A stretch of 64,000 nt of DNA from Prinia subflava (taxonomy: Eukaryota > Chordata > Aves > Passeriformes > Cisticolidae), in assembly GCF_021018805.1 (NCBI RefSeq), contig NC_086258.1, positions 22,644,692-22,708,691 of the forward strand. Reading direction: 5' to 3'. Made by a program: the position numbers and the translations under genes. Under the pieces are notes generated by a model. The model was given only the letters and a program-made list of their open reading frames with translations. It had not been told where the DNA came from and ran no database searches. Shown here in pieces: positions 49,904 to 63,100 of the stretch (the stretch's first letter is position 1; every line of letters starts with the position of its first letter).

Positions 49904-51111
49904 GACAAATGATGTCCTTCCAACCATTATCCAGATGGGAATTTAATGTCTCCTAGGAGAGTGCAGCACTACCATCACTCATATAGGTTGTAATTTAGGT
50001 ACGCACACAAAATGCCCAGAACTCAGACAACTGAAACCCAAAACAGGTCTCCACCAAATGCAGCCTTTAATACTGCTAATTAAAAACATAATAGTATGAG
50101 ATGCATAATTATACTATATAGAAACACTTCTGAATTGATAAAGTTTTAAGAGCTAGTATTTTGAGGGTTTTTTGTTTTAAGTCATTTAAAACACAAGTTG
50201 AGTGGCAATAGCCAGCAAGGAGCTGTGGGATTACCCAGGGTTTTGATGGCACTTGCACTTAGCACCTGCAGATGGGCCTTCCCAAGAATCTGAGCTGGAA
50301 AACCCCTCCCCACTCACAGAACTGGGCAGGAGGACTTCCAAACAACACATTGAAAACAGAAGACATTTTACAAGATTTTTTATCTTACTATTGGAGAAAA
50401 AATATATCTTATGTGCTATTCATGCCTTGCTACTTCAGCTGTAACAGTGGGTTCAGTTCCATCCTCAGTCTAGACACGCTGGAGATGCAGAGGAATTCCT
50501 GTTGGGAGCAGCATGAAGTGCCAGCAGTTCTGCCCAGATCCAGCAGCACAATACCTGGTACAACTGAAACACATGCTGAGTGTCTTTCTAATGGAAAAAT
50601 AAAACCTCTCAGGATGGCAGAAACATCAAGAAAGAAGCTTCAGGAGAAATTTCAATGTGCAATTTTAGTGAAGGAAATGGCTGATCCTGGTCCTTCTTAC
50701 TTATCACTCCTATAAACCCCCACACTTCACAGCCACACTGTTACACTGCCCCAGCTAGGTGCCTTTGTGAAAGGCCTATTTGATTTTAAAATACACTCTG
50801 GACTTGAGTTGTCTGCCTCAACAACACACTGCCCTGAAATATGGCTGAAAAAAGGGCTGTCCAGCTCCCCACCACTTGTCTCTATGGCTTGTCCCATCTT
50901 CAGCATTCATCCTCATTCACAGTTACTAATTTAAAGCTCCATAGGAAAGGAAAGTCTGGCAAAAAACCTAACTCTGTCTGCTGTGTGAACAACTGCAGAA
51001 AGAGCCAGCAGACATCCCAATAGGTATCACCAAAGGGATAACCCCAGTACAACAATCAACAGCTCAGCCACCCTAATCATGGTGAAAGGTTAGGAATTAA
51101 TTATGCTGGAA

Positions 51112-51195
51112 TGACAGCTCAGTGGTTTGGGTATCAGCTTCCAAATAACTGGACTTGTTGGGAAGTCAACAGTTGAGTTCCTGACAAGGCAGGGC
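51112..51195 (+). repeat. Possible tRNA-derived SINE relic
   Basis: CAGCTCAGTGG at about 51115-51125 matches the Pol III A-box consensus TRGCNNAGTGG at nearly every position. GTTGAGTTCC at about 51172-51181 is a degraded B-box-like motif. The ~56-bp distance exceeds that of an ordinary tRNA but would suit a long-variable-arm tRNA (Leu or Ser) or a diverged SINE. No acceptor stem, CCA or convincing cloverleaf is visible, so it is not a functional tRNA gene. Chance similarity remains possible. Confidence 0.3.
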
Positions 51196-51199
51196 CAGA

Positions 51200-54100
51200 T
51201 ACTCTAAGTGTTTTGAAAAATATATCATTTAATGGCAAAACACAACTTGTTCTGCCTCTTTTTTAAAGAAAATTGAAAGAAAAGGATTTTTCTAACTGGG
51301 TCTTCCTATTTGATACGACTGACATATTTAGTAGCTACAGAATTTTATTTCTTCTCTCAAGGCATACAACAAGATAACCACTTCACTGTGAATAACAGAA
51401 ATGATTTAAGGAAATAATTTTTATTTCTCATTATATGAAAGATTACCTGAGCAGTTGCTATTATTATTATTGGCAATTAGCACCAGACTGCAATTTTTAA
51501 TTTCCAAACTCATATACAAACATTAACAATTTGCTAAGAGAAAACCATATGTTATTCCCATTGCATGGGAAACAAATTATTGAATTCAAATGATCTGTGC
51601 CTTTACAACTAAATTGGGAAGCTTATACAAAAGTTACACAAATAGCACATTTGGGATAGTTTCAGCAGGCAACAAATTATTTTGAGTCTCTGACTCTTAA
51701 AATATTCTTAGTCTGAAGTCTCTTACACATGGACTTTGCTACAAAGGAAGAAAACTTAAGAAACCACTCAGAAGAAAACACTAATAAAATTTTATAAAGA
51801 AAAATCACTTGTAAAACCATTGTTATTAAGAATTATACTTCGACTCCAGGGAGAGAAATCAGCTGATATAAGTCTATCCTAATGCCATTTAATTGGGTTA
51901 TAGAGATGTAAACCACAAAAGAATCTGCTCCCAAGCCTACCAGGAAAACAATCCCTGCTTACATTCTCTGCAAATGCTGGTCACTATAAATACAGAATAA
52001 ATATGTAAGGATGAGCCACAGATGCAGGGATTTGGATGGACTATTATGTGCTCATAAGTACAGATATAATGCTTGGAGCAATGAATGTAGCTTTGTATCA
52101 TGGGAAACCAACTTGCCTATGTGAGTTGCATTTCTAACCTCCCCATAAGGCCAAGAGAAGAGCAGATAAGAGTCTGGGTATGGCAGTGCTTCAGAAGTGG
52201 AAATAAACACTGATTTCCCAAACCTCTCCAAGAATCCAGGCTGAGGCTAAAGGTGCACCTCAAACATCACCAGCCTTGACTGTGCAAACCCATGCCGGCT
52301 CACCCTCCTCACTATGAAGTCTGGGCTCTTCAGCAAGTCAATGGCGAAGCCACTCATGGGTTTGGGATGCAACCTGTGCTCCTGGGCTGATGCAGCACTG
52401 CAGCATCACATCATCTCAGGCCTTCTCCTGGTAGTTCTCCTATGTCAGAGAACAACAGCTTCCCAGGGAGGTGGGAAAAGGGGCTCTTTTAACAATAATT
52501 GACTGTGGTTCTTCCAGTAAGTGACAGTTGTTTTGGGTTGAAAAATGTAACCAAAAATGTGTATTCTATTTTCATCTGTTGAAACCAGTTGGGAGATACT
52601 GTTCTTTATCTCTTGTAACTCTAGGGGGAGAAAAGGGCAGATGCCTTCTGTTAATGGGACAACTGATAACACCAGATAAGGCAGTGCCACCTTCTCTCTT
52701 CCTCCACCCATTTTCCTCCGAGGGATATCACCTGTGAATGGGCCATTCAAGGCCTCTCACATGACTGACAACATTACCTCATTCCATTGTGAGATGCTCC
52801 ACTCAGTGAGAGAAGCCAAAGCCTTTCCACCAGCATAAAACCTGCAATCCCAAACACTAATTCAGCTGGTTTTTCACTGAATTCTCAGAGTAAGACTGGA
52901 CCTATCTTGCCAGCACTGGACCCTTTGTTCTACAGGATCATCTCTACTTCACAGAACATCTGTTACTCCAGGAAGACTCATTTGGACTGCTTCCAACCCT
53001 GACAACAGGGTGTCAGGTCATATCTCTGTCAGGGTTTTCTAGGACTTTTGTTTGCTTGTTTGTTTTTTTTTGTACTACTGTATTTGTATTTTTTCTTTTT
53101 TTAATATTCCCAGCAAATAACTGTTATTCCTATTCCCATATTTTTGCCTGAAGCTCCTAATTGCAAAACTGTAATAATTTGGAGGGAGGGGGTTTTTGCA
53201 TTCTCCATTCCAAGGGAAACTTCAGTTTTCCCTGACAGATACCTGTCTTTCCAAACTAAGACCACAGCTTAAACAATACTTTTCAGACAGAAGCAAAACA
53301 TTTGACACTTTGTCCCCTTGAATAACTAGCAGAAAGTTGAATTTTGGAGTACACACAAGTTACAAACTGAACCACTGAAGAATAGTAAGGAAAAAGCCTG
53401 TACAAAGGGATTTCTCAGCAGAATAACGATACACTAGACAAAGACAAAAGGATATACCATATGTTGAATAATAAAATTGGCAAATCTAGTAAGGTTCAAA
53501 TATTGCTATTATACACATCTGGGCCAAACGGGGAGGAAAAAAAATCATTAAGCAATCTGAGAACCTCCAAACAAAGAAACTGTAAAATTCTGAACTGTAA
53601 AGCAAAGGAAACACACTTAATCCCTCAGGAGTTTAAGTATGTATTTCAACTGGGTTATACCATCCCTCACAAGGACATGGAAGCACACAACAACCTACAG
53701 ACACAATATAGCCACTGTGTGCTGCCGGCACAAAGCCAACTGGCTCCAGCACTCTCCAACCCTGGCACCTGTTGGGTTTATCATCAGCACATACATTACC
53801 TCCTTGGAGCACCCAGGGAAGAAAAAGGCTCAACCAAGTGCCCATTTTCCAGCAAAATGCAGGACTGTGTACTGACGCTATTTTAAATCAGGATTTCCAG
53901 CTGCAAAACAAGCCACCCTCAATGCTGAAGTCATTGTGACTTTTGTGCATTTCAAAGCATTACGCAGAAATACCAAACCAAGCAGTAAATAATATCATCC
54001 TGGCCTTGTGGAGCTGATTCATCTATAACCACAGATGTAACCTCTTCCCAGCCTCCCCTGAGGCTAATTTATTTATGAATGTTCCCATTAAAAACAGGAC

Positions 54101-57100
54101 TACTTGTGCAGTAGCTTAGTGTGCAGGGTAAGTAAGGGTGCCAGGATAAACACAGTTTAATGAAAAAATGTCTTGGGACAAGATACCTCTTTATATGGGT
54201 CTGTGAGGTCTAGGTTCACCCTGCCAGGCTGTTATGGGGTGCCCCACTAACACTCTCAGCACACCCCACATGTAAGCTAGGTATTTTGAGGGCCTTTCCT
54301 TGTTTTGGTTTTTTTTTTTTTTCCAACTCAAAAGTCCTGTGCCTATATCATAAGCTTAACAGGAAACTGCACACTAGAAGCCACCTACTACTGCCCTGGA
54401 TAATGACATAAGGAATAACGTACGTTCCTAATACTACACCAACACAAACGGCTCTTTTTAATTTTTATTTCTTGACAGAGTGGTTTATAAACTAATCCCG
54501 TGACTCTTGGCAAGATGGAAAGGTTTGTAATTGACAGCATTCTGCTTGTTATTAAAAAGGAAGAGGAGGGCTTTGCCCTATCAGGCAAAACAGGGTAAGC
54601 CAAAATGGGAGCAGGATATGGGGGAATGTTATAGCTCACTTCAAATTGTGCTTTGAGAAAAGGGAGTCTGGGGAGATCAGAGAAAAGGGAAAGAGTGTTG
54701 CTGTCCAACAGCACAGGGGAAGCTTTCCAGAATACAAGAGATGGCATGAAATAAACAACGGAAAAGCAAACTATGGTAACATGACATAAAGGGACACACA
54801 AAGGTGGCTTTGAACAATGCCAGGGTGTGTGGGGATGAGAGAGGGCTAAGAAGCCATTGAATGCAAAAGGCACAAAAGGGAAAATCTCTGCCATGCTTTC
54901 CATCCCTACAAACAGCAACTTCTGTTCAGGGCTTCTGGAAAAGCTTGTAATTGATTTGGAAGTCTCTAGCCACAGAGAAAGACCATAATGGAGGATCTTC
55001 ATTTAGGGGATGAGCTGGCAAGATCTTGACAGCTTTTGGCAGCTGTACTCAGATTCCCACTGCCTGCCTGTGGCTGCCCTCATTCCTCTGCCTGTCATTC
55101 TCAGCCCATATCAAATGATAGAGAGATGGGGCAACCTTGGCAGAATGCGTGACAGACGGGCAGGACTGGGACCACAGGAGGAGCTGCTGAAAGGTCTGAA
55201 ATTGCTGATGTGTCCCACAGCATGAAGGACACTTGCTATGCATAATGGATAGGATGCTGAGTATTTTCCCAGTATTCCAGTTGGCCTGTGTACTACTTGA
55301 TGCCTGCTTCTCAGAAAAAGGAGGAAAAGAAGAAAAAAAAAATCCCTTTGAAATTCTATAATGTGGTATCAGAACAGTTTCTGTGTTTCGAAAGAGTTGG
55401 TTGTGTGTTGCTGTCTTCCAGAATGATGGGAAAAGAAGAGGGAGAGAAGGTTGCTCCATTTGCAATGGGACCTGCCCAAGGAAGGTATGCACCAGTCCTG
55501 GAGCCACTGGCATGGATCAGATCTTGGGGTCACATGCCGAGTTTTTTAGTGCCTCAAAATAAGGTATAACCACTTTTTATTTAATACAATGTATAAGAGT
55601 TAAAATACAAACACTGCCTAAAATAACCAACAGAATTAGCAGCAGCAGCCAGTAGCTTACTACCTGAAATCCAATATCCAAAACAACTTCATGAATCCAT
55701 GAGTTTTCATAGACCATTCAGGATCTGAGTAACACCAACAGCACAATATAAAGCTTTTCAGATTCTCATAATGGATTGAAAAAGAACCGAAGTAAAAAAA
55801 CAAATCGAACAAACAAAAGTAAATTCAGGTTTTCAAGGCGAGTACTGGCACTTGCACTTCCCAACCCAACAGTCTCACCCAAGTTGCAGCAGCACTTTCC
55901 CTGCCATTCCCCAATAAAGCAAATCATGATCTGAAAATTTTGGGGACCAGTTTTCACATTCAAGATTCCAAATTCTGCTGGAACTGGAAAAGCTGAGCTC
56001 AGCTATGTTTGTCTCATGCTCTGGTTACATGCTGCCACATGTCTGCCCCTATCTTCTGCTACGATGAAGACAGTCAAAAGCAGCAGGTTTAAAGGTTCAG
56101 TGGGATTTTAGAAGGTCTCCTTGTATGCCATGGTAGGACAAGGAGCAGAAATTGCGAAAAATTGATATCCTTTGTTTCTACAAGTGAGGAAACCAGGGGT
56201 TTTTTAATCAAATTAAGCCCAAATGTGATTAAATCCATAAAAGTTATGAGGAAATGGAGTCTGTATCATATACTAATGCTCAAATTTATAAGCAGTGGGA
56301 AAAACACAGGAAAAAAACACATTTAAAACACATCCTATACCTTTATGTAACAAAATAAAGAAGGGAAGTGCTTAATAAGTAGGCTTTTTGTGTCATCCAG
56401 TTACCCAAAAAAATATTCTGGACTCCAGTTTTTCAAATCCAAATCAAATAAAAAGCCTGCATGAGCAAGGTTTAGGTTCGGTCAGTGTCACAATGTGGAA
56501 GGAAGGAGAACAGAACAGATTTTGAGAGTGCTAAAATACTAGAACTAAATGAAATTTATGTGCACTACCACTAAACTTTGAAAAGTGAACTAAAAACAAG
56601 AGTAAAACAGCTCTAGACAAATATACACCATTCAAGATTTTCACAGTAATGTTTCTTGATGATACAGAAGGGAAAACTGATTGAATTCAAAGTGCCTTTT
56701 TGTGAAAGCTCATTCCTTCAAGAAAACATATATTTATGATATACAAAATATGATGTTGAATTTTTTTTCTTATTACAAACACACGATTTCCCATATCCTG
56801 AAATGAAGTACCACACACTCTTAAATCCACTGGTGTGCATTCTAAACAATCTCAGATTATGGATAACGTATTCTGATGTTCAACCACTGAGATGATGATT
56901 AAAGATATTTTAAAGGACATCTAATCAGTTGTTCAGCCAAAACAAAGACTTCTTTGGCACTTATTTTCCTAAAATGCTTCACCTAAGATGCTCACCTCTG
57001 CATAATGTCATTGATCTCATGAAGTTTTCCAAGAAGTGATGCTTCACTCCCAGAGATAATCTCCAAGTTGAACATAACACTTTATATTACTTTTCTTCAC

Positions 57101-60100
57101 ATTTTCTCCATTTTCTTTTTTCTCATTCTCATTTTGAAAGACTTCAGAAAAATGCAAAGATCACCTGATATTAAGGAACAGGAATCCTCAGAGGATTGCT
57201 AAAATACTTGATGACTGTGTCCAGAAGCTGCTACAAATACTTTTAGTATATTATTTACAGATACTGTAGTGAGTGAAAAGCACTATTATTTGATATAAGT
57301 GCTGAAGACTGCTTAATGCAAAGCTCTCTAGGTATTTCATTAAAGACAATAATAAAATACAATTATTATTGTGCTCATCAGATTCCAATTTTCAACTGCT
57401 GTGAAGAAAGACTCATAAAATTTCCAGCATCACATACAAGATACTAAAATATCTCATATATAAGGACAATTTGCTAGTGATTTTTGTTTTACTTCGTGAC
57501 ATTTTTCAAGGATACTTTGGACAGCTATTTCCTATACATCCTTTGCAATAGAAGGCGGCACAGGAAACAAAGATTCTAGGATAAAGAGGGTGCACTATCT
57601 AAACCCAATCCCTCCTGGTGTTTCCCTCAAACTGAAAGCATGTGAAATCTGGTCAGTCAGGAAACCAGAGCTGTAGAGTGCCTTGCAAGAGTACATAAGA
57701 GTAAACAAACTAATCTGATGGCTTCAGGAAAAGGGAAGTGTCGGAGGAGGAAATAATATTAGTCACCCTGCAAGCACCATTCGCAATTGGAGTAGGAGCA
57801 ACTGTGAAAGGAAATATTGTAGCTCCAGAGGTCCCCAAAGGGTTATAAATCTTCTGACCCTTGGGACCAGGTAAAAAAAAGTATTTAAATTATTAAATAA
57901 TGAAGAACAGTGCTGAAACCTTCCTGGTGATGGCATGTGCGATCAGGTGTCAGCCAAGCGGATGGAAAGTGATTTACAGCCAAGGCTTTGGCGAGGAAGG
58001 AGATTTCTCTTTGTAAATACAAGAAGATGGATCTAAGGGGTATTAAAAATCAACATGTTGATTTGGGTAAGTTCACTAATCTTGCAATGAATTTGATAAT
58101 GTTAAAGTTCTTGGCCAAGTCTTTGTGGTTTCTTGAATAATTTTATGAAGTAAGGAAAAAGGATGAATGAAATTTTTCAGTTGTAGGAATTGCAATGGAT
58201 TTAAACCTTGGTTTCAAGCTTAAAAGAAATTATGTTAAACATGGCACACCCCCCAAAAAAACCTGGTCTTTGCAGGAAATAATATGAGAGAACTACAGCA
58301 GCTTACACATTAAACAATTCTTTCTTATAGTCAATGGGAAACAGTTACAGACTGCCAATGAAATGATGCAGAACAAAGAGTTACCAATAATATATCATAT
58401 TTTTATAAAAGAACTCAAAGCTAACAGGAGGCAATTAAAATATCAGTTCAAATGTAAATTAAAAGATCACTCTGGACTCCACCAGGATTGGGATTTATGC
58501 CTTACAACACTATTACAAATCCTAGAAACCCAAACCCTCTCCACAACTGTACCACACAGCACCTCCACAGTATAATTCCCTGCATACAATCATTACAGTG
58601 AAATAAAAATATACAGATATAATAAATTATTTATAACACAGCAGAACATGTGAAACATTAAGTGGCATATGTTAACGGGAACAGTAGATTTTTGCGTCTT
58701 TTCAAGAAACACTGCAAGCTGCTGACAGAGAAGTTACAGAAAAAAAATCTCCTGTTAGTGGAATTCCCAGAGCTCTTGCTCAACAGAAGGGGTTTGGCTT
58801 ACTTAAAAAAACTTTAGCTCAAGACATTTTTCATGCAAACACATACACTAATGATCTGACAATGAACTATATTTTTGACCAAATTATTTACAATTCTAAT
58901 TAAATTACACTGCAATATAGGATTCTGGCTATTGATTTAACTCATCTGAAGCTGCATGACGGATGATTCAACTTCAGGCAACAAAAACTCTTGATTTCAG
59001 GAGCTTTGTAAACTCTAAGAACCCAAGCCTTAAAATTAAACTTTCCTCACAGTTTTCAATCACTGCCTGGAAGAGACAGCAGTAGTAATCTTCCACTCAG
59101 TAAAATAATCTAGCTTGCAATCTGATAATATCTCTGAGTTGAACTGCATTGATTTTTCAAGATTATAAATTTTAGAGATAACACTGATGTAGCCAACATG
59201 TTTATGCCTCCTCACATCCACACTTTCTTCCTGGAATTTCTTAAGCCCTGCCTTTATAGAAAAGGGAGAAGTAGAAAAACAGATGACAGATGAGGAAAGG
59301 TGCTGCTGAAGTTACACTACTGGCTTTTTTGCTCTGAGATACAGAACCTATAATTTTCAAGTGTTGTATTAGTGAAAACCAATAGAAATAATCTTATATT
59401 AGCCAGACTGGGAAGGTAGCTTAAGCCATTTTATTCATTATCTAGTTTCTTATGCAAACTTTTGGGAATCAAACATGAAATGGTAACTTTGCATTTTCTA
59501 GGTGTTCGTAAAACATCAGAATAAATGATGGGTAGTAAAACCTAAAGGAAATCTCACGTATAAGACCATGTGTGAGTAACACACATATTTAACTTCTAAA
59601 TAAAACCACCAAAACTTGGTGGGATCTAAAACTGCCTTAAAGATATTACCTTTGTGGGGATATATCCTGCGAGCACTCAGGGATGAGCAAGCAGAACTGT
59701 TTTTTGCAGGCAGGCAGGGTTACCCACTGTGACCTGGCTGACAAGTCCTCAACATTGAAAAGACAGTCTTACAACACTATCGTACACAAAAAAACCCCCA
59801 AACATTTTGTATGTATGAAATTGCTGCGTTTCCATAAAACCTCCTGTTAGATTTACTCCCTTCTCAATACAGATTATTTGCAAAACATTCGTGCAGGCTC
59901 TCTCTGCAGCAATTAGCACTATTACCCAGGGGTCACCTCTCATCTTTGCAAACCATGATTAAGGGCCAGAACTTGTATTGATTTTTCTGTTAGCTTGATT
60001 GCCTGCAGCCATCTTACCATCCAGAATGGTATTCCTACCCAAGCAACCTCGGCTTCTTCAGGAATACTTGTTTATACAATACAAAGCTGTGCTGCCATCG

Positions 60101-63100
60101 ATTCCTTGCACAAATACACAAGTTAAATTTATGCTGTTCATTTAGGTGTTTATTGCTAGAAATGGGCACCGGCACTGCCAGCAGCACACACGTGGGCAAG
60201 TCTAGATAATCTTGCCATTAAAAGCAGGACCTTCACTGCTCTCAGTAAAATTACAGCCACATTTTGGAACTGATTTTGAAGCTAAGCACTCAGTGTGAAA
60301 GCGTAATGTTAAAACAGACACAAAAAGCATGATTAAGTCATACTAACCCAGAGCTCAAAACTCAGGAGGCATTTAATAAACAACAGCTTATGCCCCATCC
60401 CTAACTGAGTCCAAGCCCTGGATAACACTACTAAGAACTTTTTTTTCCTAGTTTCTCCCATTCCAAATTACAGGAATTCTTTTACAAGCCACATAACGGA
60501 CTTAACTGAAAATAGGGTGGTTTCATGTCTCCACAGGCAATCACACACGGATGAAAGAAAGAAAGAAAAACCTTTCATGTCCATTGCCTTAGTCCCAAAA
60601 ATCCAAAGTCAAATCAGCAAAACCAGATAAAGAAATTTTCAAAGTAGCCACTGCATTTTTGTCTAATAAGGTCACCAGAGCAAAGAGCCCAACAACCAAA
60701 GTTATTGAACTATCGAGCAACACAAACAGTTATGAATATTATGTATTTTCTTAACCAATCCTATTTTAACTTTCTCAAAGAAAAGCAAGAGGAAACAAAG
60801 AAAGCAAGAGAGAAAAATATGAAAGTTGTGTCAAACATATTAACAAATTTTTTAAGCAGAATGGACCAAACTGACAACAGAACGAAAGCTCTGATTTCCA
60901 CAACATATTTCTTTTACAAACTAAGCCACACTTATTGTGTGGATAAAAAAATATTTAAAATTTTGTGCATCACAAAATGCTCTTACTGAACCTGCACTCA
61001 CAGAAACATATTTCTTCACTTCTGTCAAGCTTCATTTTTCCTACTTAATCTTGATCCTCAGTAAGCCAAATATTTTTTTAAAACTTATCTCTCCTTGCCT
61101 CCACAAATGCATGATTTTCTGAAAAGACCCCAATGTTCTTATGAGGGCAAAGATGCTGAATAAACACCAGATTGGTTTTTATTTATATGAATGTTTAAAA
61201 TAGCTCTTAAAACATTCTAGGAGAGATGATTTTTATTTATAGCTTAGATTTTTATGTGTCACATTTTTAAACAAAGGGGAGCATGGTGCAAAGCTCTGCT
61301 GTTCACATTTGGTGTCAGGCGGGCATCAGAAATGGGCCATTTTGGAATAGGAAAAACCAAATTATAATGTTGTATTTGCTGTGTTCCTGACTTCTCTCTC
61401 TCTAATTACAGCTGAAATTCTGTGTTGTGGTGCAGGATTTTCAGAGCAACACACACATGGCTGAGAAATCCTCCCAAAACTTTCGCAGCACCACAGCAGC
61501 TCAAAATAAGGAATTAGAAAACATGACATTTGACAGGCAGCAGATAACAAGGTGCAAAAGTTCCTGTAGGTAGAAAGAAAGCAAAGCAATGTAGAGGAAG
61601 AAAAAATTCCTGACAGCTCTGACACTTGGGACCTATTTTTCTCCTCAATGCACATGTAGTTCTCTTATGAGTAAAATGAGAGTTATGCACATGTGGTGAA
61701 GAGAAAAAGTTACTACACACAGCCAACTGCCCAGCCACCCTGCTTTAAAAATATTATGGCAAAGAAAGTATGAAGATGTTTTTAATAGCTTCTTGAGGCA
61801 ACTAGCCTATTTGGGAAAGCCTCTAAGCTTCGAAGTAGAAGTAGGAAAAGGTAAATATTTATAACGTTGCGGTGAATGTCTAATGCCTAAAATCAATCAC
61901 TTGTCTACCCAAAAGATAACTCCTTTGCTTCCAGTACCCAAAGTAACAGCTACATCAATCCAACAGAAAGCAAGGATAAGAGAATTGATTGCAAAAATTG
62001 AGATTTCAGTGATTAAAAAATATTGTTGAATAGCTGAGTTACTCATATGCCTCTATTTAATGTCATCAATGCATTACTTCAGGAATGGAGATAAAAATTC
62101 CTTTTTACTCCAGAGCAGTAACAGAAGTTTCCAAAAAGAGTAATTGAAACACAATAGCATATTAGCTGTGATTAAAATACTTGTACCTAAAACTGCAGAG
62201 AGGCTTAGGCACAGCCAGGCACTACTCCAGCTGTGACAAACACATCTGGGCTGACAAACCAGGGCTGCCATGGCAGCTCTGCTACTCAAATTCTTCTCTT
62301 TTACTCAGGTCACAGCTATAGGGTTAAACTTTTAAATTATGAAAGGCTAGTAGCTGATGAATGTGATTATCTGGGATTTTAGACACACCTTTTCCTCCTG
62401 AATGATAAAAAAGCCACTCTTCTGCAGAGCAGCACAGGTCCCTCAGCACTGCTCATTTTACACCCCAAGACTGGAAAATTATTTCAGCCATCAAATTGCC
62501 ACTGAGAACATACTTTTCCATGCTTAAGTCGCAGGTGATGATATTCAGAGCTGGTTTTCAGAGCTTTAAGCTTGCTGATTTTTTTAAATCCACCCCCTAG
62601 GTATAGCACCAAGAGGTTCCAAAAACTTGATGTCCTCCTGGGTGCAGCAGCATTTCTTCTCCAGGGCTGAACACATCTGTGGAACACAGAAAGCAAACTC
62701 AGGCTCCCTGCAGGGCCCTACTGTACTTGGAAACCATGTCTGGGAGAGGAACTGGCTTTTCATCTCCACTGCTGGACAGCCAAGAAACACTTTTCCAACA
62801 CCCCTCCCTCTCAGAAACCTTCAGCTCACACTTGCCTGCACACACATGATGGGGCATGACAAAGGAGATGCTCTCCAAGCTCCCTGAAGCCCAGCAGGAT
62901 TTCCATCCCCAGTTTTCAATGGACCACAGACTGAATATGAAAAAGGGTCCTGTCTGGTAGAGGTGTGGAAATTCCAGTGCTAGGTCAGCACTCTGAAAAT
63001 TCCGAAGTTGTTCTGCTTAACTGGTCTTGACCCTATTTAATCAAGGAGAAATACAAGACCTGTGATTGTTCACCATAGGACTACTCCAAGCAAGACCCTT

